A stretch of DNA of 64,000 bases from Maribacter sp. HTCC2170 (GTDB lineage: Bacteria; Bacteroidota; Bacteroidia; Flavobacteriales; Flavobacteriaceae): assembly GCF_000153165.2 (NCBI RefSeq), contig NC_014472.1, positions 1,733,501 through 1,797,500 on the forward strand, written 5' to 3'. Below, one piece after another: positions 18,191-25,831 of the stretch. The position numbers were made by a program, and so were the translations under genes. Within the stretch, counting starts at the first letter, position 1. Every line of letters begins with the position of its first letter. The notes beneath the pieces are model-generated. The model was not told where the DNA came from and did not search any database. It saw only the letters and a program-made list of their open reading frames with translations.

Positions 18191-18260
18191 AAAAAGGTGG
18201 AGCATTGCCCCACCTTTTTCCCCAAATCTTACCATGAACTTAACCTACTTATGCTATGGT
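18191..18260 (-). ncRNA. Small-RNA-like unit 4 of 5
   Basis: TATGTTTG at 18272-18265 with TTTG 17 bases upstream; core from about 18259; terminator hairpin 18196-18214, identical to unit 3, T-run to 18191. The first and last four bases of the core's 5' part (CCAU and AUGG) could close a loop containing an unpaired conserved stretch, which may be the functional part. Confidence 0.7.
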
Positions 18261-18418
18261 CCTCCAAACATAGAGCATTAATCAAAACACAAAAAAGGTT
18301 TTAGATGAAAACCCATATCCTTGGATAAAGTGTAAGGTCAGATAAAAATATCACTTTGATATTTTGTCGAATATGGAAATAGCAGGGAATGGGAATAGGT
18401 GTCATACGTGAGCAAAAT

Positions 18419-18490
18419 AAAAAAGGTGGAGAAGTCTCCACCTTTTTTGCCCCAAATCTTACCATGAACTTAACCTACTTATGCTATGGC
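18419..18490 (-). ncRNA. Small-RNA-like unit 5 of 5 (divergent copy)
   Basis: Core CCATAGC starts at 18489 and is conserved for about 40 bases; the terminator hairpin (18425-18442) is perfect on both strands, with a T-run to 18419. The -7 box is TACTTTAG (18502-18495), one mismatch. Sequence outside core and terminator differs from units 2-4, so conservation is limited to the predicted RNA. Confidence 0.65.
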
Positions 18491-18550
18491 AAGTCTAAAG
18501 TAGGCGGGCATGGTTCCATACGGACTAAAAACCCGTTCAAATGCATATAT

Positions 18551-18588
18551 TATCGATGAACTACACAATATTGTGTAGTTCATCGATA
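18551..18588. repeat. 38-bp perfect palindrome just after purF
   Basis: Two 19-base arms with no loop, 6 bases beyond the purF stop codon. On the minus strand no T-run follows (AATATATG), so it is a poor intrinsic terminator. It could stabilise the purF mRNA 3' end, extrude as a cruciform or bind a dimeric protein. I did not see a second copy in the window. Confidence 0.75.
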
Positions 18589-18594
18589 AAAGGT

Positions 18595-20493
18595 TTAATA
18601 GGCCCTTTCATTTTTTCCCTCAAAAAAGTTGATAAATGCTTGGTTTACCACCCTGTTGCCTCCGGGTGTTGGGTAGTTTCCAGTAAAGTACCAATCCCCT
18701 AAATTTTTTGGGCAGGCTTCATGTAGGCTTTCGATGGTCTGATAAATAATTTTTACCTCTGCTTTAATACCTTTTGGGCTTAAAAGTTCACCGATTTTTG
18801 CAGAAATCTGGTCGGCAGTAAATGGGGCATAGAAATCTTTTACATAATTAACTACATCATTGTCATGCGAGTTGGCTTGTTCTTTACATTTCTGATATAT
18901 CTTTTCAACTACATCCAAACTACTTTGGTCTTTGTGTAGCGCCAATGCTGCTCTAAAAGCGGCAAAATCCTCTAATTTTGCCATATCAATTCCGTAACAG
19001 TCTGGGTACCGAATTTGAGGGGCAGAAGAAACAACGATTATTTTTTTCGGAGATAACCTATCCAATATTCTAAGAATGCTTTTCTTAAGTGTTGTACCAC
19101 GTACAATACTGTCATCAATTATGACGAGATTATCATCTTTATCCACAGAGCCATATGAAATGTCATAAACATGGGCCACAAGGTCATCCCTGCTACTATC
19201 TTGGGTAATAAAGGTCCTAAGTTTGGCATCTTTTATGGCCACTTTTTCGATTCTGGGTCTCACAGCCAAAATATTGTGTAATTCTTCCCTAGTAATTTTT
19301 GTGCCAATCGATAGTATCTGTTCTTCCTTTTTTTGGTTCAAATAGTTTTGTGCCTCCTTGACCATTCCAAAAAATGAGGTCTCAGCTGTATTCGGTATAT
19401 AAGAAAAAACGGTCTTCTTTATATTATGGTCAATGGCATCTAAAATTTGGGGAAATAAAAGTTTCCCGAGCTCTTTTCTTTCTTGATAAATTTCTTTATC
19501 ACTTCCTCTCGAAAAATAGATGCGCTCAAAAGAACATGCTTTTCTTTCTTTCGGCTTTAAAACTTCCTGAATTGAAGAACTTCCGTCTTTTTTAATAATG
19601 ATTGCACTTCCTGGGTCCAGTTCACTAACTTTTTCAAAAGGAACATTAAACACGGTTTGAATCGCCGGCCTCTCAGAAGCAACAACAACTATTTCATCAT
19701 CTTTATAGTAATAAGCTGGTCTTATTCCTGATGGGTCTCTAAGGACAAATGCATCACCATGGCCCAACATTCCTGCCATCGTATACCCGCCATCAAAATT
19801 TTTGGCCGCCCTTCTTAGAATTTTCCTCAATTTCAATCGTTCAGCAATCAAAGGGGAAGCCTCAAGTTTATTATACCCTTCTTTCTTTATTTGCTTATAT
19901 AACTTTGCAACTGCGTCATCCAAAAAATGACCAATTTTTTCCATAACTGTTACAGTATCCGCCATTTCTTTTGGATGTTGGCCTAACTGAACAAGGTTGT
20001 CAAATAGCTCATGAACATTGGTCATGTTAAAATTACCGGCAACAATAAGGTTGCGATGCATCCAATTATTCTGTCTTAGAAAAGGATGCACACTTTCTAT
20101 ACTGTTCTTTCCGAAAGTACCATAACGCACATGACCTAAAAGTACTTCACCTATATATGGAATGTTTTTTTTCTGAGCGGCAACATCATCCTTGTATTCT
20201 GGATGTTCAACAAACGCCGTATTGATCCGATCATTGATTTGGTCAAAAATATCTTGAATAGGCTGTTTTTGAATTGAGCGTACACGGCTCATATAACGCT
20301 CGCCGGCATCCATATCTAATTTGATACTTGCAAAACCAGCACCATCCTGGCCTCGATTGTGTTGCTTCTCCATCATAAGGTACATTTTGTTTACCCCATA
20401 AAAGGCTGTACCATATTTCTCCTTATAATACTCAAGCGGTTTAAGTAAACGTATTACCGAAATTCCACATTCATGTTTAATTGCGTCACTCAT
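18595..20493 (-). CDS. purF: Amidophosphoribosyltransferase, long Bacteroidota type
   Basis: 632 residues from the ATG at 20493 (20496 would be TTG). It catalyses the first committed step of purine synthesis, PRPP plus glutamine to phosphoribosylamine. The N-terminal class II glutaminase has its nucleophile at Cys9 (KHECGISV), implying a short propeptide, plus KQHNRGQDGAG and GHVRYGT. The C-terminal phosphoribosyltransferase has the PRPP loop VIIDDSIVRGTTLKK. It is longer than the ~500-residue E. coli enzyme, with extra helical segments between the halves and a ~100-residue C-terminal extension. It is the last of four minus-strand genes (purN, rnhA, kinase, purF), though a terminator separates it from the kinase. 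Confidence 0.88.
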   Translation of the reverse strand: MSDAIKHECGISVIRLLKPLEYYKEKYGTAFYGVNKMYLMMEKQHNRGQDGAGFASIKLDMDAGERYMSRVRSIQKQPIQDIFDQINDRINTAFVEHPEYKDDVAAQKKNIPYIGEVLLGHVRYGTFGKNSIESVHPFLRQNNWMHRNLIVAGNFNMTNVHELFDNLVQLGQHPKEMADTVTVMEKIGHFLDDAVAKLYKQIKKEGYNKLEASPLIAERLKLRKILRRAAKNFDGGYTMAGMLGHGDAFVLRDPSGIRPAYYYKDDEIVVVASERPAIQTVFNVPFEKVSELDPGSAIIIKKDGSSSIQEVLKPKERKACSFERIYFSRGSDKEIYQERKELGKLLFPQILDAIDHNIKKTVFSYIPNTAETSFFGMVKEAQNYLNQKKEEQILSIGTKITREELHNILAVRPRIEKVAIKDAKLRTFITQDSSRDDLVAHVYDISYGSVDKDDNLVIIDDSIVRGTTLKKSILRILDRLSPKKIIVVSSAPQIRYPDCYGIDMAKLEDFAAFRAALALHKDQSSLDVVEKIYQKCKEQANSHDNDVVNYVKDFYAPFTADQISAKIGELLSPKGIKAEVKIIYQTIESLHEACPKNLGDWYFTGNYPTPGGNRVVNQAFINFFEGKNERAY

Positions 20494-20506
20494 CAATAAT
20501 CTAGAT

Positions 20507-20534
20507 TAAAAAACCCCAACAAATTTGTTAGGGT
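20507..20534 (-). terminator. Intrinsic terminator after the PfkB-type kinase
   Basis: Inverted repeat 20513-20523/20524-20534 with one wobble on the minus strand and a run of six T, placed 7 bases after the kinase stop and before purF. Confidence 0.75.
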
Positions 20535-20540
20535 ATGTCA

Positions 20541-21467
20541 TTATTGTAATTCAATATCAAATTGGGTCAAAGCTTTAAATTGATGCAGTCTCTTATTTAC
20601 TTCATCTCTGTTTAAATTATTCATTCTTTCGGTCCCAAAACGTTCAACACAAAATGAAGCCAAATTTGAACCATGAATAACAGCGTTCTTTAAATTATTG
20701 AACGATGTGTTTTCAGTTGCTGCCAAATAACCTGCAAATCCGCCAGCGAATGTATCACCTGCTCCGGTTGGGTCAAAAACTTCTTCTAACGGTAAAGCCG
20801 GCGCAAAGAAAACATTATCTTCATTAAAGAGCAATGCCCCATGCTCTCCTTTTTTTATCACCACATATTTAGGTCCCATTTTCTGTATCTCCTCAGCGGC
20901 TTTTACCAAAGAGTATTCATTAGTTAGCTGTCTAGCCTCTTCGTCATTGATGGTAATTACATCTGTGTGTTTAATAACTTCGATCAATTCTGCAAGGGTA
21001 TTGTCCATCCAAAAATTCATAGTGTCCAAAATAACCAATTTTGGTCTTTGTGACATCTGATTGATTACGCTCATTTGGACGCTTGGATGTAAATTTCCTA
21101 ACATGACAACATCTGAATCCTTAAAGTTATTGGGAACTACTGGATTAAAATCTGCAAGGGTATTTAGTTCGGTAACCAAAGTATCTCGCGAGTTTAAATC
21201 ATTGTGGTATTTGCCCTTCCAGAAAAAAGTCTTTCCTCCTTCAACAATTTCTAAAGAAGAAATATCAATGCTTTTATTTTTTAAAAGGTCAAGATATTCT
21301 TGCGGAAAATCATCGCCAACAACAGAAACAATTGCCGATTGTACTTCAAACTGAGAGGCTGCAAGTCCAATAAAAGTCGCAGCGCCACCCAAAATCTTGT
21401 CAGTCTTTCCAAAAGGTGTTTCAATAGCATCAAAAGCGACGGTGCCAACAATCAGTAATTTACCCAT
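20541..21467 (-). CDS. PfkB-family sugar/nucleoside kinase
   Basis: 308 residues from the ATG at 21467 (MGKLLIVGTVAFD). The ribokinase fold is clear: the N-terminal GG motif (LGGAATFIGLAAS) and the C-terminal signature DPTGAGDTFAGGFAGYLA with the catalytic Asp. VVIKKGEHGALLF precedes it as usual. Members phosphorylate sugars or adenosine; the purine-gene context could hint at a nucleoside or ribose substrate, but that is only inference. The GTVAFDAIETPFG segment is typical of a conserved flavobacterial subgroup annotated just as sugar kinase. Cytoplasmic. Confidence 0.85.
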   Translation of the reverse strand: MGKLLIVGTVAFDAIETPFGKTDKILGGAATFIGLAASQFEVQSAIVSVVGDDFPQEYLDLLKNKSIDISSLEIVEGGKTFFWKGKYHNDLNSRDTLVTELNTLADFNPVVPNNFKDSDVVMLGNLHPSVQMSVINQMSQRPKLVILDTMNFWMDNTLAELIEVIKHTDVITINDEEARQLTNEYSLVKAAEEIQKMGPKYVVIKKGEHGALLFNEDNVFFAPALPLEEVFDPTGAGDTFAGGFAGYLAATENTSFNNLKNAVIHGSNLASFCVERFGTERMNNLNRDEVNKRLHQFKALTQFDIELQ

Positions 21468-21554
21468 TAAATATAAATTTTGCTGCAAATATACATTAAT
21501 GAACTTCTAAAATCCAGAGCTAACAACCCTAATTCTAAAAAATCATTCTCGGTA

Positions 21555-22190
21555 TTATTTTCTGCCAAAATCGGCAGGAATTTCGCCCCAGGCCTTTGTT
21601 TCCCATTTGACGATTGGGGTGTTGTAAGAATTATTTTTAAGCCATGAAATGGCGCGACGAATTAAATCGAACAATACTTTGTTATCTTTTGTCTCGACCA
21701 GTTTGGTATTGCATGTCTTTTTGCGAACCCAACTCATGGCTGTCCTGGAATCGGTATATATTATTCTATCGCTTTGATGTTGTTTCAAAAATGCCAGTCC
21801 ATGTACAATTGCCAAAAACTCACCTATATTGTTTGTTCCTTCTGCAAAAGGACCTTGCCTGAACAATTTTTTACCTGTTTTTGTGTCGACTCCCTGGTAC
21901 TCCATTACTCCTGGGTTTCCACTTGAAGCAGCATCAACTGAAATGGAATGGTTATTTGGATCTCCGATTTTTAGCAATTGCTCTGGAGTTAAACTTGCCT
22001 TTGAATTCTTTTTACCTTTATATTCTTCGTAATTTGAGTTATAGGCTTTTTTGGCTTCGTCAAAGGTTGAGAATGATTTGTATTGTGCTCCTTTATAGCC
22101 GGTAATTGCAGCTTTGCAATCTTCCCAAGTAGAGTATACACCAGGTCTTTTACCTTTCCAGACTACATAAAATTTTGACTTTTTTGCCAT
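21555..22190 (-). CDS. rnhA: Ribonuclease H1 with N-terminal hybrid-binding (viroplasmin-type) domain
   Basis: 211 residues. Residues 5-50 form the RNase H1/caulimovirus hybrid-binding domain (KFYVVWKGKRPGVYSTWEDC, then the AQYKSFSTFDEA segment). After a Lys-rich linker comes the catalytic RNase H fold with acidic residues in SVDAASSGNPG, GEFLAIVHGL, YTDSRTAMSWV and a final Asp in IPADFGRK. It removes RNA from RNA-DNA hybrids. Its start overlaps the last base of the purN stop, implying one transcript and translational coupling. Confidence 0.92.
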   Translation of the reverse strand: MAKKSKFYVVWKGKRPGVYSTWEDCKAAITGYKGAQYKSFSTFDEAKKAYNSNYEEYKGKKNSKASLTPEQLLKIGDPNNHSISVDAASSGNPGVMEYQGVDTKTGKKLFRQGPFAEGTNNIGEFLAIVHGLAFLKQHQSDRIIYTDSRTAMSWVRKKTCNTKLVETKDNKVLFDLIRRAISWLKNNSYNTPIVKWETKAWGEIPADFGRK

Positions 22191-22759
22191 CAGAGACCCA
22201 CTAATAATTGCTCAATTACTTTAGGAAAATGTTCGTATTCCAAGGCGTGAACCTTCGAAGCTATATCTTCAACTTTATCGTTGGAAGTTACTTTTGTTTT
22301 GGCTTGATGAATTATAGCGCCTTCATCATAATTCTCATTTACATAGTGAATGGTGATTCCGGTTTCAGTTTCACCTTGCTCTTTCACAGCTTTATGCACA
22401 TTGTCACCATACATACCCTTACCCCCATATTTGGGCAGAAGAGCTGGGTGAATGTTGATGATTTTATTTGGGAAAGCTCTTATTATTTTCTCTGGTATTT
22501 TCCATAGAAACCCTGCGAGAACAATCAAATCGGGTTTGACGCTTTTTAACAAGTCAAGAACACAGTCGGTATGTTGAAAAGCAGTTCTATTGAAATATAA
22601 AGAACGGATATTCAATCTATTACATCGGTCTAAAACTTTGGCATCCCTTTTGTTAGTCAATACCATGGCTATAGTAACGTTTGTACTTTCCTGAAAATGC
22701 TGTACTATGTTTTCAACATTAGATCCAGAACCAGAGGCAAAAAGAACAATATTTTTCAT
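22190..22759 (-). CDS. purN: Phosphoribosylglycinamide formyltransferase
   Basis: 189 residues, standard size. It transfers formyl from 10-formyl-THF to GAR in purine synthesis. The N-terminal motif FASGSGSNVENI binds the phosphate; catalytic Asn, His and Asp lie in INIHPALLPKYGGKGMYG and TETGITIHYVNENYDEG. It overlaps rnhA by one base and is divergent from acpP. On the minus strand upstream, TATTTTAG near 22800 is one mismatch from the -7 box. Confidence 0.93.
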   Translation of the reverse strand: MKNIVLFASGSGSNVENIVQHFQESTNVTIAMVLTNKRDAKVLDRCNRLNIRSLYFNRTAFQHTDCVLDLLKSVKPDLIVLAGFLWKIPEKIIRAFPNKIINIHPALLPKYGGKGMYGDNVHKAVKEQGETETGITIHYVNENYDEGAIIHQAKTKVTSNDKVEDIASKVHALEYEHFPKVIEQLLVGL

Positions 22760-22878
22760 TTAAAGAATAAGCGTTACCGAAGAAGAATTATTTTGGGCTA
22801 AAATAATACACTTGTGTTTAAATTTCTTAAATTACCTGACATTTTAACGACAAATGGTGTTATTAAACCAAAGTTTTT

Positions 22879-22886
22879 TATTTTTG
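22879..22886 (+). promoter_or_regulatory. Candidate -7 box of acpP
   Basis: TATTTTTG is a perfect TAnnTTTG box, 32 bases before the acpP ATG. No TTTG is at the matching -33 distance. Confidence 0.5.
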
Positions 22887-22918
22887 CCAACAATTTAAAT
22901 TTTTAAAACAATATTATT

Positions 22919-23152
22919 ATGTCAGACATTGCATCAAGAGTTAAAGCTATCATCGTTGATAAACTAGGAGTTGATGAAAACGAAGTGGTAACGGAAGCTA
23001 GCTTTACTAACGACTTAGGGGCAGATTCACTGGATACTGTTGAGTTGATTATGGAATTCGAAAAAGAATTCGATATTCAAATCCCTGATGATCAAGCTGA
23101 AAATATCGCAACAGTTGGCCAAGCCATAAGCTATATAGAAGAAGCAAAGTAA
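22919..23152 (+). CDS. acpP: Acyl carrier protein
   Basis: 77 residues, acidic, four-helix ACP. Ser37 in [18 protein letters not shown] is the phosphopantetheine site. It carries growing acyl chains in type II fatty-acid synthesis, and its neighbour fabF uses it. A terminator hairpin sits between the two, so acpP can be made in excess, as its stoichiometric role requires. Confidence 0.97.
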   Translation: MSDIASRVKAIIVDKLGVDENEVVTEASFTNDLGADSLDTVELIMEFEKEFDIQIPDDQAENIATVGQAISYIEEAK

Positions 23153-23179
23153 TCATATGATTGCTTAAATACGTTAATA

Positions 23180-23220
23180 AATATCCATGTGGTAATAATG
23201 CTGCATGGATATTTTTATTT
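23180..23220 (+). terminator. Intrinsic terminator after acpP
   Basis: A 10-bp stem (23180-23189 with 23204-23213), a 14-base loop and a T-rich tail, 27 bases past acpP. It probably attenuates rather than abolishes read-through to fabF. Confidence 0.75.
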
Positions 23221-23255
23221 AATTTCACTTGGCTTATTAATATAAAATTGGTTCA

Positions 23256-24506
23256 ATGCAATTAAAGCGAGTTGTAGTTACAGGATTAGGTGCGTTGACA
23301 CCTATTGGTAACAATATTGAAGAATACTGGGATGGTCTTGTAAATGGTAAAAGTGGTTCAGCGCCCATTACTTATTATGACAGTGAAAAATTTAAGACCA
23401 AGTTCGCTTGCGAGCTTAAAAATTTTAATGCCCAAGATCATTTTGACAGAAAAGAAGCCCGCAAATTAGACCGTTTTGCACAGTATGCATTGGTGTCTTC
23501 TGATGAGGCGATTCTTGACTCCAAATTGGATTTGGATGCAATTGATAAATTTCGCGTGGGGGTGATCTGGGGAGCTGGTATTGGTGGCTTGGAAACCTTT
23601 CAGAACGAGGTTATTAATTTTGCGGAAGGGGATGGAACTCCTAGATTTAATCCATTTTTTATCCCTAAGATGATTGCAGATATTGCTCCTGGCAACATCT
23701 CAATCAAACATGGATTTATGGGCCCTAACTATACCACTGTTTCGGCTTGTGCTTCATCTGCGAATGCGATGATAGATGCACTTAATTATATTCGACTAGG
23801 CCATTGCGACATTATTGTTACTGGTGGCAGTGAAGCTGCTGTAACCATTGCAGGAATGGGTGGTTTTGGAGCAATGCACGCACTTTCAAAAAGAAATGAC
23901 AGCCCAGAAACGGCCTCAAGGCCTTTTGATGCCACAAGAGATGGATTTGTCTTGGGTGAAGGAGCGGGAGCATTAATTCTTGAGGAATATGAACATGCCA
24001 AGGCAAGAGGAGCAAAGATTTATGCCGAAGTAATTGGTGGTGGTATGTCTAGTGATGCTTATCACATGACTGCGCCACATCCTGATGGAATAGGAGTGGT
24101 TAAGGTAATGGAGAATTGTTTGAGAGATGCTGGGATTGGGATTGAAGAAGTAGACGCCATAAATACACATGGTACATCAACCCCTCTTGGTGATGTTGCA
24201 GAGTTAAAGGCAATTACGCAGGTCTTTGGCGATCATGCACCCAACATTAATATAAATTCCACAAAATCTATGACCGGGCATTTATTAGGTGCTGCCGGGG
24301 CAATTGAGGCAATTGCGTCTATATTGTCTATGAAGCATGGAATTGTACCACCAACAATAAATCATACCACAGTTGATGAGAATATTGACCCCAAGCTAAA
24401 TTTAACATTAAATAAAGCGCAAAAAAGAGAGGTAAATGTTGCTATGAGTAATACCTTTGGTTTTGGCGGGCATAATGCTTGTGTAGTTTTCAAGAAAATC
24501 AGCTAA
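23256..24506 (+). CDS. fabF: Beta-ketoacyl-ACP synthase II
   Basis: 416 residues. It elongates acyl-ACP with malonyl-ACP. The catalytic triad of KAS I/II enzymes is visible: Cys165 (SACASSANA), His305 (NTHGTSTPLGD) and His342 (SMTGHLLGAAGA). The N-terminal VVVTGLGALTPIG is standard. The Cys-His-His set separates it from FabH (Cys-His-Asn). It precedes rnc by 7 bases; the acpP-fabF-rnc order is common across Bacteroidota. Confidence 0.96.
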   Translation: MQLKRVVVTGLGALTPIGNNIEEYWDGLVNGKSGSAPITYYDSEKFKTKFACELKNFNAQDHFDRKEARKLDRFAQYALVSSDEAILDSKLDLDAIDKFRVGVIWGAGIGGLETFQNEVINFAEGDGTPRFNPFFIPKMIADIAPGNISIKHGFMGPNYTTVSACASSANAMIDALNYIRLGHCDIIVTGGSEAAVTIAGMGGFGAMHALSKRNDSPETASRPFDATRDGFVLGEGAGALILEEYEHAKARGAKIYAEVIGGGMSSDAYHMTAPHPDGIGVVKVMENCLRDAGIGIEEVDAINTHGTSTPLGDVAELKAITQVFGDHAPNININSTKSMTGHLLGAAGAIEAIASILSMKHGIVPPTINHTTVDENIDPKLNLTLNKAQKREVNVAMSNTFGFGGHNACVVFKKIS

Positions 24507-24513
24507 TTAGATA

Positions 24514-25251
24514 ATGAATTTCCCATCCAATATATTTAATTCCCATTCCAAACAGGATGGGGATTTTTTTTTGGGAATAACTAAGATTTTGGGGTTTAAA
24601 CCCAAAAATTTAAAGATATTCAAGAAAGCATTTCTTCATAGATCGGCCAACCGAAAAGATGAAGATGGTAACCCAATGAATTACGAACGGTTAGAGTTTT
24701 TGGGAGATGCAATGTTGGGAACCATTATTTCCAAACACTTGTATAACGAGGTGCCAGATGGGGATGAAGGATATCTTACAAAGATGCGCTCTAAAATTGT
24801 AAGTAGAGAGCATTTGAATGAATTGGGCAAAGATCTGAACCTAATAAAGTTTGTTGAGAGTAGGATTCCTAAAACACATTTTGGAGATAATATTCACGGC
24901 AATGTTTTTGAAGCTTTAGTAGGGGCTATTTATTTAGACAGGGGATACAACTACTGTGAAAAGTTTATTCATGAAAGGGTAATTTTACCTTATGTTGATA
25001 TTGAACAATTAGAAGGAAAAGTAATAAGCTATAAAAGTTTGGTCATTGAGTGGTGTCAGAAGCAAAAGAAAAGCTTTAAATATAACGTCTACGAGGATAC
25101 GGGAAAAGACGTGCTCAAACATTTTGCTGTTAAACTATCGATAGGTGATAATGTAGTTGCTAAAGCACGGGCCACTTCAAAAAAGAAAGCTGAGGAAAGG
25201 GCATCAAAAAGGGCCTTTTTTGCACTTCAAGACAAGATGGACAAAACATGA
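24514..25251 (+). CDS. rnc: Ribonuclease III
   Basis: 245 residues. The RNase III signature ERLEFLGDAMLG, with the second acidic cluster NVFEALVGAIYLDRGY, forms the Mg-dependent active site; a double-stranded-RNA-binding domain follows from about 170 (SYKSLVIEWCQKQKKSFKY, then KKKAEERASKRAF). It cleaves dsRNA in rRNA and mRNA processing. It is cotranscribed with fabF. The N-terminus (about 25 residues) is longer than in E. coli, a usual feature in the phylum. Confidence 0.95.
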   Translation: MNFPSNIFNSHSKQDGDFFLGITKILGFKPKNLKIFKKAFLHRSANRKDEDGNPMNYERLEFLGDAMLGTIISKHLYNEVPDGDEGYLTKMRSKIVSREHLNELGKDLNLIKFVESRIPKTHFGDNIHGNVFEALVGAIYLDRGYNYCEKFIHERVILPYVDIEQLEGKVISYKSLVIEWCQKQKKSFKYNVYEDTGKDVLKHFAVKLSIGDNVVAKARATSKKKAEERASKRAFFALQDKMDKT

Positions 25252-25363
25252 TGATTTAAAGAATCATTACTAAAACGTTATAGTTTGCTCAAAATGACCT
25301 TTAGGCTTTGGTAGCTTAGGCAGTATTCTTTATTAATTATATATTTACGTTTTTTGTGCGCAT

Positions 25364-25828
25364 ATGGCGGCAATACATAAAATTAGTGAAGATTTTTACG
25401 AAGATTCCTTTACGCTGATAGCGTTACATACCAGTATGGAAGATTATGCTGCTGTGTATGCCATTAATTTGGAAGTTAGATCCATATTTAGGAGATCATC
25501 GGCAGATTTGGAGTTATCTGAGTTTAGGTCGTTTCCTTTTTTTGAATGGGAAGATGGACAACATGATCGTTACTGGACTTTGATTACAAATAAGAGTACA
25601 AAAAAAGAACGCTTGGTAAGAGTAGGTCTTTTTCAAGACGAGCCTTCATTTACGGAACACTATTTAGTGCCAGAGTATAAAGATGTTGATTTTTTTATTA
25701 AGATTGAACATGATGATGACTTAGATGAGTCTTTGCTAGTTAAAAGCTTACTTGCGATACCAAAAATAGTTACTGCATATAGTATTGATGCAGATGAATT
25801 AAAATCAAAAAACAACTTAATTTTTTAA
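25364..25828 (+). CDS. IPExxxVDY family protein
   Basis: 154 residues, cytoplasmic, unknown function. The family motif appears as VPEYKDVDFF, a small variant of IPExxxVDY, at about 106-115, followed by IKIEHDDD. The family sits between rnc and pyk in many Bacteroidota, as here, and its stop codon abuts pyk, so it is probably cotranscribed with pyruvate kinase. No catalytic motif is visible. Confidence 0.85.
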   Translation: MAAIHKISEDFYEDSFTLIALHTSMEDYAAVYAINLEVRSIFRRSSADLELSEFRSFPFFEWEDGQHDRYWTLITNKSTKKERLVRVGLFQDEPSFTEHYLVPEYKDVDFFIKIEHDDDLDESLLVKSLLAIPKIVTAYSIDADELKSKNNLIF

Positions 25829-25831
25829 GTG

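Larger units (their letters stand above)
17784..18305. repeat. Tandem repeat, 203-bp period, carrying small-RNA units 2-4
   Basis: The terminator hairpins start at 17790, 17993 and 18196, exactly 203 bases apart. Comparing 17854-17992 with 18057-18195 I count 5 differences, all A/G changes, so the amplification is recent. The third copy loses similarity after about 18305. Units 1 and 5 lie outside this repeat and share only the small-RNA core and terminator plan. The repeat is far too long-period for CRISPR, and no transposase or terminal inverted repeats are present. Confidence 0.9.

Noticed and set aside
17828-18290. Short plus-strand ORFs (about 15 codons, MNLTYLCYGPPN...) in units 2-4 of the array
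   Set aside because: Unit 1 has ATA in place of ATG, unit 5 changes the second half completely, and the terminator wobble pairs point to the opposite strand. Conservation follows the RNA core, not a reading frame.
17587-18490. CRISPR array
   Set aside because: Only five units, period about 200 bases, spacers repeated rather than unique, promoter and terminator inside each unit, and no cas genes nearby.
20513-20534. Regulatory palindrome before purF (PurR-like operator)
   Set aside because: The T-run on the minus strand and position just past the kinase stop fit a terminator better.
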